From NCBI GenBank assembly GCA_040220895.1, contig JAVJVY010000001.1, positions 186,001 to 250,000 of the forward strand: 64,000 nucleotides of DNA, in the 5' to 3' direction. The notes beneath the pieces are model-generated. The model made no database searches. It worked only from the letters and a program-made list of their open reading frames with translations, and was not told the DNA's origin. The stretch is from UBA11591 sp040220895 (GTDB lineage: Bacteria > Bacteroidota > Bacteroidia > Flavobacteriales_E > Vicingaceae). Made by a program: the position numbers and the translations under genes. This document shows positions 1 through 8,469 of the stretch, piece by piece. How positions within the stretch are numbered: the stretch's first letter is position 1; the number at the start of each line of letters is the position of its first letter.

Positions 1-807
1 GATCTAGTGAAGTGTCACAGCAAGGGTGTGATCGCAAATTCACTTTACCAAACCTTGCAAGATTCCGGACAACAGGTTATTCTGGCCTTTGAAATGGCCG
101 ACATATTTGCCTGGACCATCGATTTTTACAGACTTCAACCAGGAGACAGCTACGACGTGCTCTACATTGAAAAAAGAATCAAAAACAAAACCATTGGGGT
201 TGGACGAGTGGAGGCTGTAGTATTCAATCACGAGGGCAATGAATTGCGCGCCTATTATTATGAACAAGATAGTGTGGGTGGTGATTATTTTGATCGGGAT
301 GCTGAAAGTTTAAGAAAGGCTTTTCTTAAATCACCATTAAAATTCAGTCGGCTTACTTCCGGATTTACAAGGCGCAGGTTTCACCCGGTTCAAAAAAGAT
401 GGAAGGCCCACCTTGGAACCGACTATGCTGCACCTTCTGGAACGCCCATCATGAGCACTGGTGACGGCGTGATTGTCGAAGCGACATATAAACGATTTAA
501 CGGTAATTATGTTAAAATACGCCACAACAGTATTTACATGACCCAGTATTTACATATGAGTAGAATTGCCAAGGGCATTAAACCGGGCGTTTATGTGAAT
601 CAGGGAGATGTGATCGGTTATGTTGGCAGCACCGGACTTGCGACTGGGCCGCACGTCTGCTATCGTTTCTGGAAACACGGATCGCAAGTGAATCACATGG
701 TAGAAGAATTTCCGCCCTCAGAACCCGTACTCGAAAAGAATCTGCTTGACTTTAAGCGCCACTGGCAGGAAATAGACAAGCAATTCAATGATTTCACGAA
801 ATCATAG
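1..807 (+). CDS. M23-family peptidoglycan endopeptidase, 5' truncated by window edge
   Basis: The reading frame is open from base 1, so the true start lies outside the window and 268 residues are visible. The C-terminal half is a LytM/M23 zinc metallopeptidase domain, expected to cut peptide cross-links of peptidoglycan in the periplasm. The first zinc motif HLGTD is present (bases 409-423). The usual HxH motif appears as GPHVCY, with Cys (codon 658-660) in place of the second His; as far as I know this variant occurs in other Bacteroidota M23 proteins, and Cys could still bind zinc. The upstream part resembles the beta-rich N-terminal region of MepM-like proteins. The 3' end overlaps the convergent channel gene by 14 bases. 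Confidence 0.88.
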   Translation, partial: DLVKCHSKGVIANSLYQTLQDSGQQVILAFEMADIFAWTIDFYRLQPGDSYDVLYIEKRIKNKTIGVGRVEAVVFNHEGNELRAYYYEQDSVGGDYFDRDAESLRKAFLKSPLKFSRLTSGFTRRRFHPVQKRWKAHLGTDYAAPSGTPIMSTGDGVIVEATYKRFNGNYVKIRHNSIYMTQYLHMSRIAKGIKPGVYVNQGDVIGYVGSTGLATGPHVCYRFWKHGSQVNHMVEEFPPSEPVLEKNLLDFKRHWQEIDKQFNDFTKS

Positions 808-1603
808 CACTGCCGCAGTGCTTGCAAAATTTAGCGTCCTCTGCATGGCCTTCCTGTGAACATTTTGGACAGGTTTTGGCGATCAATCCCTGCTCCTCTC
901 CCTGACCAACCAGTGTGGCAGAAACAATTCCCGTTGGTACGGCAATAATGGTATATCCAAGTAACATGACAATTGATGCCAGGGTTTGACCCAGAACTGT
1001 TTGGGGAGCAATGTCGCCGTAACCCACCGTTGTCATAGTCACAATGGCCCAATAAATGCTATGTGGAATAGAATTGAAACCATGTTCCGGCCCTTCTATC
1101 ATATACATTAAGGTTCCAATGATTATGTCCAGGGCAAGCACTGTTCCCATGAAAACAGTTAATTTATACCTGCTTTCTTTAAGTGCACCGAGCAGTAAGC
1201 CGGCTTCTTTGAGAAAGGAAACCAACTTTAAGATTCTGAAAACCCTCAACAAGCGCAAGGTCCTGATGACCACCAAGTATTGTGAACCCACCAAGACCAA
1301 ACTTATATAGGTAGGAAGTACTGAAACCAAGTCGACCAGTCCGTAAAAGCTCGTGATGTACTTCAATGGTTTTTCGGTGGTCCAGATCCTCAAGATGTAT
1401 TCCACTGTGAAAACAACGGTAAATATCCATTCAAATAGTCGCAATAGCCCACCGTAATTATCTACGATGTGCTGCACACTGTCGAGCATTACAACCAATA
1501 CACTAAGCAAGATGGCCCACAACAAGACAACGTCGAAGCGCTTTGATGCGGGGGTATCAGCGTCAAAAATGATATGTCGTATGTACTTTCTGGTCTGTGA
1601 CAT
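794..1603 (-). CDS. Voltage-gated potassium channel with C-terminal zinc ribbon
   Basis: This 269-residue protein has the layout of a six-helix Kv-type channel of the inner membrane. The S4-like helix carries regularly spaced arginines (RTLRLLRVFRILK, residues 114-126). The pore loop holds the K+ selectivity signature TTVGYGD (191-197), followed by S6. An unusual tail at residues 244-265 contains CPKC and CKHC, a zinc-ribbon pair rather than an RCK domain. The start ATG overlaps the priA stop codon in a TAATG arrangement, so it is probably translated by coupling from priA. Residues 1-20 are a short cytoplasmic lead, so the first ATG looks right. The physiological role is not shown by the sequence. 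Confidence 0.9.
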   Translation of the reverse strand: MSQTRKYIRHIIFDADTPASKRFDVVLLWAILLSVLVVMLDSVQHIVDNYGGLLRLFEWIFTVVFTVEYILRIWTTEKPLKYITSFYGLVDLVSVLPTYISLVLVGSQYLVVIRTLRLLRVFRILKLVSFLKEAGLLLGALKESRYKLTVFMGTVLALDIIIGTLMYMIEGPEHGFNSIPHSIYWAIVTMTTVGYGDIAPQTVLGQTLASIVMLLGYTIIAVPTGIVSATLVGQGEEQGLIAKTCPKCSQEGHAEDAKFCKHCGSAMIS

Positions 1604-4092
1604 TAGTAGGGATCCACGTCAAATTGGAAGTAAAGGTTTTTAAATTTATCCATAGATATGAAGTTATCAAGGATTTCCCGAAGTTTTTTCTTCTTTGCTG
1701 TCACATTAACACCTTTATCAAAACGCAAAATGAAGTGCATGGAGTAGCGATTTTTAACCCTTTCGACATGGGGAAATTCTGGCCCTAACAAGGCAGATCC
1801 AAAGACTTCTTTTAATACCAATCCAAGACTTTTTGCCCCCTGGTACAATAAATGCCTGTCTCGGTGCTTCATTCTGACCTCGATCATACGATAATATGGT
1901 GGATAGATAAAAGCGCGCCTTTCTTCCATTTCTGCCGCTAAGAATCCCTTATAATCTCCGAGCAAGACCTGCTGAATAACATGGTGCTCGGCTTCATAAA
2001 CCTGTATTAACACCTTGCCCCTTTTTTGTTTTCTTCCCGCGCGCCCGGCCACCTGGGTAAGCATTTGGAAAGCCCGCTCATGAGAGCGGAAGTCGGGGTA
2101 TTTCAACAGTAGATCAGCATTCATGATTCCAACCAGACCTACGTTTTCAAAATCCAGGCCCTTGGTCACCATTTGTGTTCCGATCAACACATCAATGTCA
2201 CCATTTTCGAAATCATCCATGATGCGTTGAAAGGAATGTTTACGCCGCGTGCTGTCAAGGTCAAAACGAGCACATTTAGTATTGGGCAAAAATTCCATTA
2301 GCTCTTCTTCGATGCGCTCCGTGCCACTGCCCATGTCAGCCAGGTGTCCGATGCCACATTCCGAACAGGTTTGCTGAAAGGGTATCTGGTAACTGCATAA
2401 ATGGCAAAGCAAGACATTCCTTTTTTTATGGTGTGTTAAGGTAAGGTCGCAATTTTTGCACAAGGGACTGTGACCGCATTGATCGCAGAGCAACAGCGGT
2501 GCATACCCCCTTCTATTTTGAAAAAGAATGACCTGTTCACCACGGTCGAGGGTCTTACTCATCTCTTCAATCAATTCGTTTGAGAAAGCCCCTCGCATTT
2601 GACGTTTACGCCGTGCCTGGATCAAATCAACGACTTTCATTTCTGGCATGAGATGACCTCCAAATCGCTTTTCTAATGCGACACCGCCAAATTTCTTTTC
2701 CTGAAAATTATAGTAGCTATCCAAAGAAGGTGTCGCAGAACCCAGGAGTACTTTGGCCTTGTGCATGCCACCTAAGACAATAGCTGCATCTCGAGCCAAA
2801 TACCTGGGAGCCGGATCCTGTTGCTTATAGGAGCGGTCGTGCTCCTCATCTACAACAATGAGACCAAGCTTCTTAAAAGGAAGGAAAACAGAAGAGCGCG
2901 CTCCCAGTACAATGTCGAAACTATCAGCTCGAGATCCCGCAGTTCTTTTCCAAACCTCAGTACGCTCCTTTTGGCTCATTCTTGAGTGATAGAGTCCGAT
3001 TTTTAAACCGAAGTATTTCTTCAAGCGCCTGATCAATTGACTGGTCAAAGCGATCTCTGGTAATAAATACAGAACCTGCTCCCCACGCCTAATTACTTCT
3101 TCGATCAAATGGGCATATATTTCCGTTTTTCCTGAAGAGGTAACACCCTGAAGAAGAACAACGTCTTTTTGCTCATAGCTTTTCACTATTTCATTTTTGG
3201 CAAGCACCTGCTCGTTGCTCAAAGGTAAAAGTGGTAAGATACCGTCGTCATCATGATGGTCCAGTCGGCTGACCGTCATGTTAGTGGATTTGAGTAAACC
3301 CTTAACTAATAGCGACTTAACCGAGGCGGCAGTAACCGTGCTTTCTTTTAAAAAAACGTTTTTCTTCAGAAATTCGACTTCAGCATTCTCTCCATCCCAA
3401 CCCGTCATTTCTATAAATCGCATCAGGCTTTGAAGTTGCTTTGGTGAGCGCTTCAAGTTTAAAACGATTTCTTCAAATTCATGTTTTCCCGATAATTGAT
3501 CACCGACACTCAACCACTCGAGTTGCTTTTCGGAATACTTTTCATGGACTTCCTCACGGGTATAAATGTATCCCAGGTCGACCAACTCCTTTAGTCTTTT
3601 CATGCTAAAATGCTCGGCCAGCGATTTGCTCAACTTTGAAAGTTGAAGTTCTTTTTCTCTTTCAAGGGTGGCAAGTATCATTCTACTCTCGTCAGAAAGC
3701 TTGTCCGACTGAATGTCCGGTGTTTTACTCAGGTGAATAAGCGTCTCACTACTTAAATTAAGAAGGGCAGGCAAGGCAGCAGACATTACCTCACCAATGT
3801 GACACATGTAATAGTCCGACATCCAATTCCAAAAATCAAGTGAGTGCCGGCCGATCAATACTTCGTCATCCAGGCAATCGATGATTGGCTTTACTTCTTC
3901 CAGCCCACCGCTATTCTTTTTAAGACCTGCCACGACAGCAGTATACTGTTTCTTCCCTTTGCCAAAAGCCACAATTACCCTAAATCCAACTTTGATTTTG
4001 TTTGAAAGGTGCTCGGGGATGGAATACGTAAAGGTACCCGCTACTGCAAGTGGTAAAATGAGTTCTGCGTATTGCTCTGAGCGGTTAGACAT
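1603..4092 (-). CDS. priA: Primosomal protein N' (replication restart helicase PriA)
   Basis: PriA recognises abandoned replication forks and reloads the replisome. The protein has the N-terminal DNA-binding region, a superfamily 2 helicase core with Walker A GVTSSGKT (about residue 317), the DEEH Walker B box (about 414), and the inserted cysteine cluster (CDQCG, CKNC, CHLC, CSECG, about 534-587) that binds two zinc ions. A length of 829 residues fits the family. I place the start at MSNRSEQYAEL; an in-frame ATG 24 bases upstream (4116) would add only MMYLCEPA. The gene is divergent from the gene at 4176 and runs straight into the channel gene through a TAATG overlap. Confidence 0.95.
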   Translation of the reverse strand: MSNRSEQYAELILPLAVAGTFTYSIPEHLSNKIKVGFRVIVAFGKGKKQYTAVVAGLKKNSGGLEEVKPIIDCLDDEVLIGRHSLDFWNWMSDYYMCHIGEVMSAALPALLNLSSETLIHLSKTPDIQSDKLSDESRMILATLEREKELQLSKLSKSLAEHFSMKRLKELVDLGYIYTREEVHEKYSEKQLEWLSVGDQLSGKHEFEEIVLNLKRSPKQLQSLMRFIEMTGWDGENAEVEFLKKNVFLKESTVTAASVKSLLVKGLLKSTNMTVSRLDHHDDDGILPLLPLSNEQVLAKNEIVKSYEQKDVVLLQGVTSSGKTEIYAHLIEEVIRRGEQVLYLLPEIALTSQLIRRLKKYFGLKIGLYHSRMSQKERTEVWKRTAGSRADSFDIVLGARSSVFLPFKKLGLIVVDEEHDRSYKQQDPAPRYLARDAAIVLGGMHKAKVLLGSATPSLDSYYNFQEKKFGGVALEKRFGGHLMPEMKVVDLIQARRKRQMRGAFSNELIEEMSKTLDRGEQVILFQNRRGYAPLLLCDQCGHSPLCKNCDLTLTHHKKRNVLLCHLCSYQIPFQQTCSECGIGHLADMGSGTERIEEELMEFLPNTKCARFDLDSTRRKHSFQRIMDDFENGDIDVLIGTQMVTKGLDFENVGLVGIMNADLLLKYPDFRSHERAFQMLTQVAGRAGRKQKRGKVLIQVYEAEHHVIQQVLLGDYKGFLAAEMEERRAFIYPPYYRMIEVRMKHRDRHLLYQGAKSLGLVLKEVFGSALLGPEFPHVERVKNRYSMHFILRFDKGVNVTAKKKKLREILDNFISMDKFKNLYFQFDVDPY

Positions 4093-4175
4093 TGCCGGTT
4101 CACAAAGATACATCATAAGAACAGCAGAAGGAATTTCCCTTTTTTACATTTAGTATCTTTAAGCCATCCAAAGCA

Positions 4176-5228
4176 ATGAATAAATCAGAAGCCGAAAAAA
4201 TCCTGAAGCTATCGGGTAAATATGAGCTCGAAGAGCTAAAGCGCGCTTATTTGTGCTCCTTTGTCAACACTTTCAGAAAAAGTGCCGCTGCTGTGACCAT
4301 TATGGAAATGGAGCAGCGGGAAAGGGAGTTAAAGAGAATCAACTCTGCGTATTTTTCTCTGAATGGCAACCAAGATCCAAAGGATGCATCGATTCATTTT
4401 GATTTTGAACCATTGACTGTGGTGACTCCTGAAAAACCAAGTGAAAAAAACTTAAATATTCAGGAACAAATACTTGACCTATTAAGTCAACAAAAACATA
4501 CGCTGTGTATCAGGTTATTGGAACAGGCATTGTTACAATACAATCAGGACACGGGGAAGGTGATTGGATTGGATCGGGTTAAAGTCCTGCGACTACTGGG
4601 AAAGACCCTCATTCAGATCGGGATGATCAATAAGGGTATGCCACTTTATAACATGAGCCTACTAGCTTATGAAAAGGCCAAGAACATGATGGCAATAGGT
4701 GATTACCGCTCGGCCCTGCATTATTTCGGAAAGGAATTGAATGACAAGGAGACCAAAGTGCCGTTCGATGAGATTTGTGAAATGATTTCCATCTGCTATT
4801 TTTTAAGTGGTGATTATGAGAATGCCTTAAGTATTGTTGAAAATGTGTTGCCGGGGCTTATGCCTAAAAGGCAAATATTTTCGGGCGGATCGCAAACGGA
4901 AAAATACGCCACAGTTTTACTGATATGCATTTACCGATCAATGAATCTGGAAGGGGGCAGCCTGGACCAACTTAAAATTCGGGTCAAATATCCACTGGCA
5001 GCCAAGTATCTGCAGAATTGTTACGGTAAGATCTCGGAGGCGATCAAAATCGTTGATGATTTTGAAAACAATCCTGAAAGCTATGACCGTTTCATGGATT
5101 CTTTGAAACCAGCAAACCCTGTTCGGGAACAAATCGAATTGTCCTATGAACTCGACGATCTTCAAATTCAATATTTGGCGATATTTGGCCAACCTATGAA
5201 GAAAAGCCTAATCTACAATCCTAAATGA
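4176..5228 (+). CDS. Cytoplasmic helical-repeat protein with a degenerate J-like N-terminus
   Basis: The 350-residue product has no signal peptide. Residues 1-63 follow the spacing of a J domain (an ILKL start, ELKRAY in helix II, INSAYFSL at the end) but lack the HPD tripeptide needed to stimulate DnaK, so a chaperone role is doubtful. Residues 170-240 look like TPR-type helix pairs (for example AIGDYRSALHYFGKEL and LSGDYENALSIVENVL). I do not recognise the family. The stop codon overlaps the ATG of the next gene (ATGA), so this cytoplasmic protein and the secreted repeat protein downstream are probably translated together. Confidence 0.75.
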   Translation: MNKSEAEKILKLSGKYELEELKRAYLCSFVNTFRKSAAAVTIMEMEQRERELKRINSAYFSLNGNQDPKDASIHFDFEPLTVVTPEKPSEKNLNIQEQILDLLSQQKHTLCIRLLEQALLQYNQDTGKVIGLDRVKVLRLLGKTLIQIGMINKGMPLYNMSLLAYEKAKNMMAIGDYRSALHYFGKELNDKETKVPFDEICEMISICYFLSGDYENALSIVENVLPGLMPKRQIFSGGSQTEKYATVLLICIYRSMNLEGGSLDQLKIRVKYPLAAKYLQNCYGKISEAIKIVDDFENNPESYDRFMDSLKPANPVREQIELSYELDDLQIQYLAIFGQPMKKSLIYNPK

Positions 5229-6343
5229 ATTACTTTTCCATTCGAAACTTGCTGTTGATGCTGTTTCTGTTTTCCAGTTTACTGCCATTAATGGGACAAG
5301 CGGGCGGACTTGCAGCATACACAGATTACCTTCGAAGATTCTACATATTTGATAAGGGCGAGATTAAATTAATAGAAGAACAAGCGCCAAAATCCTTCAA
5401 AGTAGGGGGCAGTTGTGTCGCTTATGTTGACTATGCCGATAATTTCAAGATCTATCAGAATGGCGAGGTGAAAACCTTGGAAATTGGTAGCGTTAGGAAC
5501 TACGAGGTTACCGAATACCTTGTGGCATATTCAATGACGGACATGTTAAAAGTCTACGACGATGGCAAAGTGAAGACCCTGAGTCCAAATACCAAAGAAT
5601 TTTATATCGGTGACAGCTTGGTAGTGTTTTACGATTATTACTTTAATTCCATCAATGCTTATTACAAGGGGAAAATATTCTCACAGCGACTGCGTTGGGT
5701 TGGTAACACCATCCAAAAAATTGCTGCTGGGCCTAACATTGCGGCCCTTATCACGGCAGAAGATCGAAATTTCTGGATTTTTTATCAAGGTGAAAGACAC
5801 CTGATCAACCAACTGGTGGAAGACGTCGATTTCAAGGTTGGCCAAGACATTGTTGCTTACATGGATCAACCCACCAGAACCTTCAAAGCATTTTACAAAG
5901 GTGAGATTTATGACATTGAAGACTTTCAACCAATTTCATATTGGATGGGACGAGGACGGATTGTTTATATCGATCAGGTTGGAAATTTTAAAACCTTTTA
6001 TGACGGTAAGATCGCCACCATTGCATCGTATGAACCGGTATTTTACAAAGTACGTGACAGTCTGATCGTATATCAGGAACTGGACCGCTTCAAATGCTAT
6101 TATGGTGATAACATTTACGAAATTGCTCCATACTTGCCTGACCACTACGAATTTTCACGAAATGTAGTGGCCTACATGGACAGGAACAGAGTTGTTCAAA
6201 TATTCCGGGAAGGAAAAACCGAAAAGGTAGATTACGGGGGTGATGCTATGATCAATGACTTTAAATTAATGCGTGATGTCATACTTATTAATGTCGGTGT
6301 AAATAAAAATGTGATTTATTACAAGGGAAAAATTTACCAATAA
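5225..6343 (+). CDS. Secreted protein built of about ten 33-40-residue beta repeats
   Basis: A signal peptide (hydrophobic stretch LLLMLFLFSSLLPL, residues 9-22) is followed by almost nothing but a degenerate repeat. Each unit has a VAY-D strand, an aromatic F/Y-K-x-F/Y strand, a turn with NGE, KGK or DGK, a V/I-K/Y-x-L/I-E strand, then FKVG or similar. I can align about ten units across residues 27-372. Repeats of this kind usually form a beta-propeller or a beta-solenoid, which is an inference here. There is no T9SS sorting domain and no lipobox, so the protein is probably periplasmic. It overlaps the J-like gene by four bases and is followed 30 bases later by a barrel gene. Confidence 0.8.
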   Translation: MNYFSIRNLLLMLFLFSSLLPLMGQAGGLAAYTDYLRRFYIFDKGEIKLIEEQAPKSFKVGGSCVAYVDYADNFKIYQNGEVKTLEIGSVRNYEVTEYLVAYSMTDMLKVYDDGKVKTLSPNTKEFYIGDSLVVFYDYYFNSINAYYKGKIFSQRLRWVGNTIQKIAAGPNIAALITAEDRNFWIFYQGERHLINQLVEDVDFKVGQDIVAYMDQPTRTFKAFYKGEIYDIEDFQPISYWMGRGRIVYIDQVGNFKTFYDGKIATIASYEPVFYKVRDSLIVYQELDRFKCYYGDNIYEIAPYLPDHYEFSRNVVAYMDRNRVVQIFREGKTEKVDYGGDAMINDFKLMRDVILINVGVNKNVIYYKGKIYQ

Positions 6344-6372
6344 CCCGGTTCTTTTAACACCCATAACTCGAA

Positions 6373-7026
6373 ATGAAAAATCTCTTATTAATTGGCTTGG
6401 TTATAATCACAAGCAATCTGAAAGCGCAGGATTCAAAAATTGAAATAACACCCACCGCCGGTTATAGCTTCAACGGCAGAACCTATTATGTGAGTGCCGA
6501 ATCCGATTTGTCCGATGCTGCCAGTTACGGGGCTCAGTTGAGCTATCGCATTTATCGCGACAACCTGGTGGAGCTTATGTACTATACCTCTTCAACAGAA
6601 GCGAGCACCACCATTTTTTACGGCAGGAACGCCGGAACCGAATTGAGAACCACCCCTTTGACGGTTAGTTATTTTCAACTCGGCGGTACCAGAGAATTTT
6701 CAACGGAGAAGGTGAGGCCATACACCGCTTTTTCGGTGGGCGCCACCTTATTTCACCCAACAGATAAAACATCGAGCAACCTGGAAAGTATGCCCTTGTC
6801 CAATTCCGATATCTGGGCCTTCTCTGCCACGCTGGGTGGCGGGGTCAAAGTACTGTTCAGCGAACGTGTTGGTTTGCGCTTAAACGCAAGACTAATGTTG
6901 CCAATGTACTTTAGTGGAGTTGGCATTTACTGTGGAGGAGGATGCGGAGGTGGCGCCTCCTTTGGTGTATATTTCGCACAATTAGACTTGAGCGGAGGGT
7001 TGATCATCAACTTAGGAACGTATTGA
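6373..7026 (+). CDS. Outer-membrane beta-barrel protein
   Basis: The product is 217 residues with a clear signal peptide ending near NLKAQ. The mature part alternates polar and hydrophobic residues and is rich in aromatic and glycine residues, as in small Bacteroidota outer-membrane barrel proteins. An unusual Gly/Cys patch (CGGGCGGG) lies near residue 192, probably in a surface loop, and its two cysteines could form a disulfide. The gene follows the repeat-protein gene by 29 bases on the same strand and could be the last gene of that transcript. It ends back to back with the convergent gene at 7027. A more specific function cannot be read from the sequence. Confidence 0.7.
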   Translation: MKNLLLIGLVIITSNLKAQDSKIEITPTAGYSFNGRTYYVSAESDLSDAASYGAQLSYRIYRDNLVELMYYTSSTEASTTIFYGRNAGTELRTTPLTVSYFQLGGTREFSTEKVRPYTAFSVGATLFHPTDKTSSNLESMPLSNSDIWAFSATLGGGVKVLFSERVGLRLNARLMLPMYFSGVGIYCGGGCGGGASFGVYFAQLDLSGGLIINLGTY

Positions 7027-7806
7027 TCAATACATTTGATCAGCCTTCTCAACCTTATTACCATCGTAATAATGGTAAGGTTTCCTGAACATATTCCAAG
7101 TCAGGGCCAAATAAACCACATTAACCGTTAAATAATCTCTTGGGGCAATGTAGTTGGGGTCATTCACCGCCAAACCATTTCCGGGGTAACGTATGTCTTC
7201 GGGATTAGTAATGCCGGAATTATCGAAGTCCGGATTAAAGAATTGGGTGAAATAATACTTGGCCTTGATGTTGAATCCATCTTTAAAGTTGATTCCAACA
7301 AAGCCTGCGTGAGTAAAGGGACTGACCCGGTCGCTGAACCAAACACCAAATTTGTCCTTTTTTCGCTCGTTTTGAAAATACTTTTCCTTGTAGTGTATGG
7401 GCACTTCAATTTCGTAGCCGAGGTAAAGAAAAGTTCCATTCATGTCACCCCATTTCAATCCAACCGGAATTCCCAGGTTGTACGTTCTTGCCTTCCAGCG
7501 TTCCTGATCTTTTCCATAAATAAAACCAACGTTTCTAATGGTAAAGCCGGCGAAGAAACCAGAACTCCTTCCATCCCAGTTATTCAATACCTGAACATTA
7601 AACCAAGGTGCAAAGCGCATTATATTGCCCCCTTCTTCCTTGCTGCCATCGCTGGCCGATTCGGACACAATTCGTGCACCGGAAAAATTCATTTCTCCTG
7701 AAACACTCGTGTAACGGTTCTTATCAGACCCCTTGGATTCAGCATTCTGGCCAATGACCAGATCCGCAGCAACAAACAACATTATAAGTGATAGATATCT
7801 TTTCAT
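7027..7806 (-). CDS. Exported barrel-like protein of unknown function
   Basis: This 259-residue protein starts with a signal peptide (MKRYLSLIMLFVAADLVIGQ) and continues as a glycine- and aromatic-rich beta protein with repeated F/Y-x-G-F/I patterns (FFAGFTIRNVGF, GTFLYLGYEIEV). That is typical of an outer-membrane porin-like or lipid-associated barrel. The C-terminal tail after about residue 235 is hydrophilic and not obviously part of a barrel. A TAnnTTTG promoter word lies 18-25 bases upstream of the ATG. I do not recognise the family. Confidence 0.68.
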   Translation of the reverse strand: MKRYLSLIMLFVAADLVIGQNAESKGSDKNRYTSVSGEMNFSGARIVSESASDGSKEEGGNIMRFAPWFNVQVLNNWDGRSSGFFAGFTIRNVGFIYGKDQERWKARTYNLGIPVGLKWGDMNGTFLYLGYEIEVPIHYKEKYFQNERKKDKFGVWFSDRVSPFTHAGFVGINFKDGFNIKAKYYFTQFFNPDFDNSGITNPEDIRYPGNGLAVNDPNYIAPRDYLTVNVVYLALTWNMFRKPYHYYDGNKVEKADQMY

Positions 7807-7823
7807 TAGATGAATTTAGGTTT

Positions 7824-7831
7824 CAAATATA
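7824..7831 (-). promoter_or_regulatory. Putative -7 promoter element for the gene at 7027
   Basis: The minus strand reads TATATTTG, an exact match to the Bacteroidota -7 consensus TAnnTTTG, with its centre about 22 bases upstream of the start codon. I see no convincing -33 element. Confidence 0.4.
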
Positions 7832-7927
7832 GCGGAAGCCTGTTAATCGGCAAAAAGAACTTTAATCAACAAACCTTAACCCATGTTTTTACTAAATTCG
7901 CCCTCCAACCCATTTAAACCCCTTAAC

Positions 7928-8392
7928 ATGAAAAAAGTACTATTTAGTTGCCTTGCCCTATTGATCTATTCATTTTCCTTTTCCCAAAACACCGAAGATG
8001 ACATGGAAATCTTAAGGGACCTTGAGGCGGCAGAAAGAAAGGCACTGGTTGCTGAAAACATGATGTTAAGCAGCGAGGAAAGCAAGGTCTTCTGGCCTCT
8101 CTATACCGCCTACAGAAGTGAAGCCCGAGAACTTGGTATAAGAAGTTTTGCCATCATCGAAAAACTAGCGGCCAATTATGAAACATTGGACAATGCAAAA
8201 GCAACCGAAATCATGAATGAGTATTTTAAACTGGAGAGTGAAAAGATCAAGTTGAAAAACGATCACCGCCTTAAAATGCAAAAAGTCCTGAACGCCAAAT
8301 TGGTCATGCGATACATGCAAATCGAGAATAAAATTGATGCCATCATTGAATACGGCCTGGCTGCCGAAATTCCACTGGTGATCAAAGATTAA
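7928..8392 (+). CDS. Small periplasmic helical protein, Spy/sensor-of-envelope-stress-like
   Basis: I choose MKKVLFSC at 7928 as the start because it begins a normal signal peptide ending near FSFSQ; the upstream in-frame ATG at 7883 would put 15 extra residues before it. The mature part of about 135 residues is charged and almost all helical, with the pattern LSSEESKVFWPLYTAYRSE. This resembles the small periplasmic helical proteins that Bacteroidota carry near ECF sigma or envelope genes, and loosely the Spy/CpxP fold. Function is inferred only from fold and location. It is followed by a DUF4136-type lipoprotein gene. Confidence 0.7.
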   Translation: MKKVLFSCLALLIYSFSFSQNTEDDMEILRDLEAAERKALVAENMMLSSEESKVFWPLYTAYRSEARELGIRSFAIIEKLAANYETLDNAKATEIMNEYFKLESEKIKLKNDHRLKMQKVLNAKLVMRYMQIENKIDAIIEYGLAAEIPLVIKD

Positions 8393-8429
8393 TTCACAGA
8401 AGCGATAAATGCTACTATCTATTATCAAG

Positions 8430-8458
8430 TTGGTGCATTGCAATATTTTTTAATTTTG
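8430..8458 (+). promoter_or_regulatory. Putative promoter for the lipoprotein gene at 8470
   Basis: TTG at 8430-8432 is followed after 18 bases by TAATTTTG at 8451-8458. This fits the Bacteroidota promoter pattern (TTG, 17-19 bases, TAnnTTTG) and sits just before the start codon at 8470, so the 5' leader would be very short. Confidence 0.45.
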
Positions 8459-8469
8459 AAGCAAATATC

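Noticed and set aside
4176..4370. Functional DnaJ domain
   Set aside because: The spacing fits loosely, but the HPD tripeptide is absent.
7243..7701. Plus-strand frame opposite the barrel-like gene at 7027-7806
   Set aside because: It lacks a signal or domain and is antisense to a gene with a signal peptide and a promoter word.
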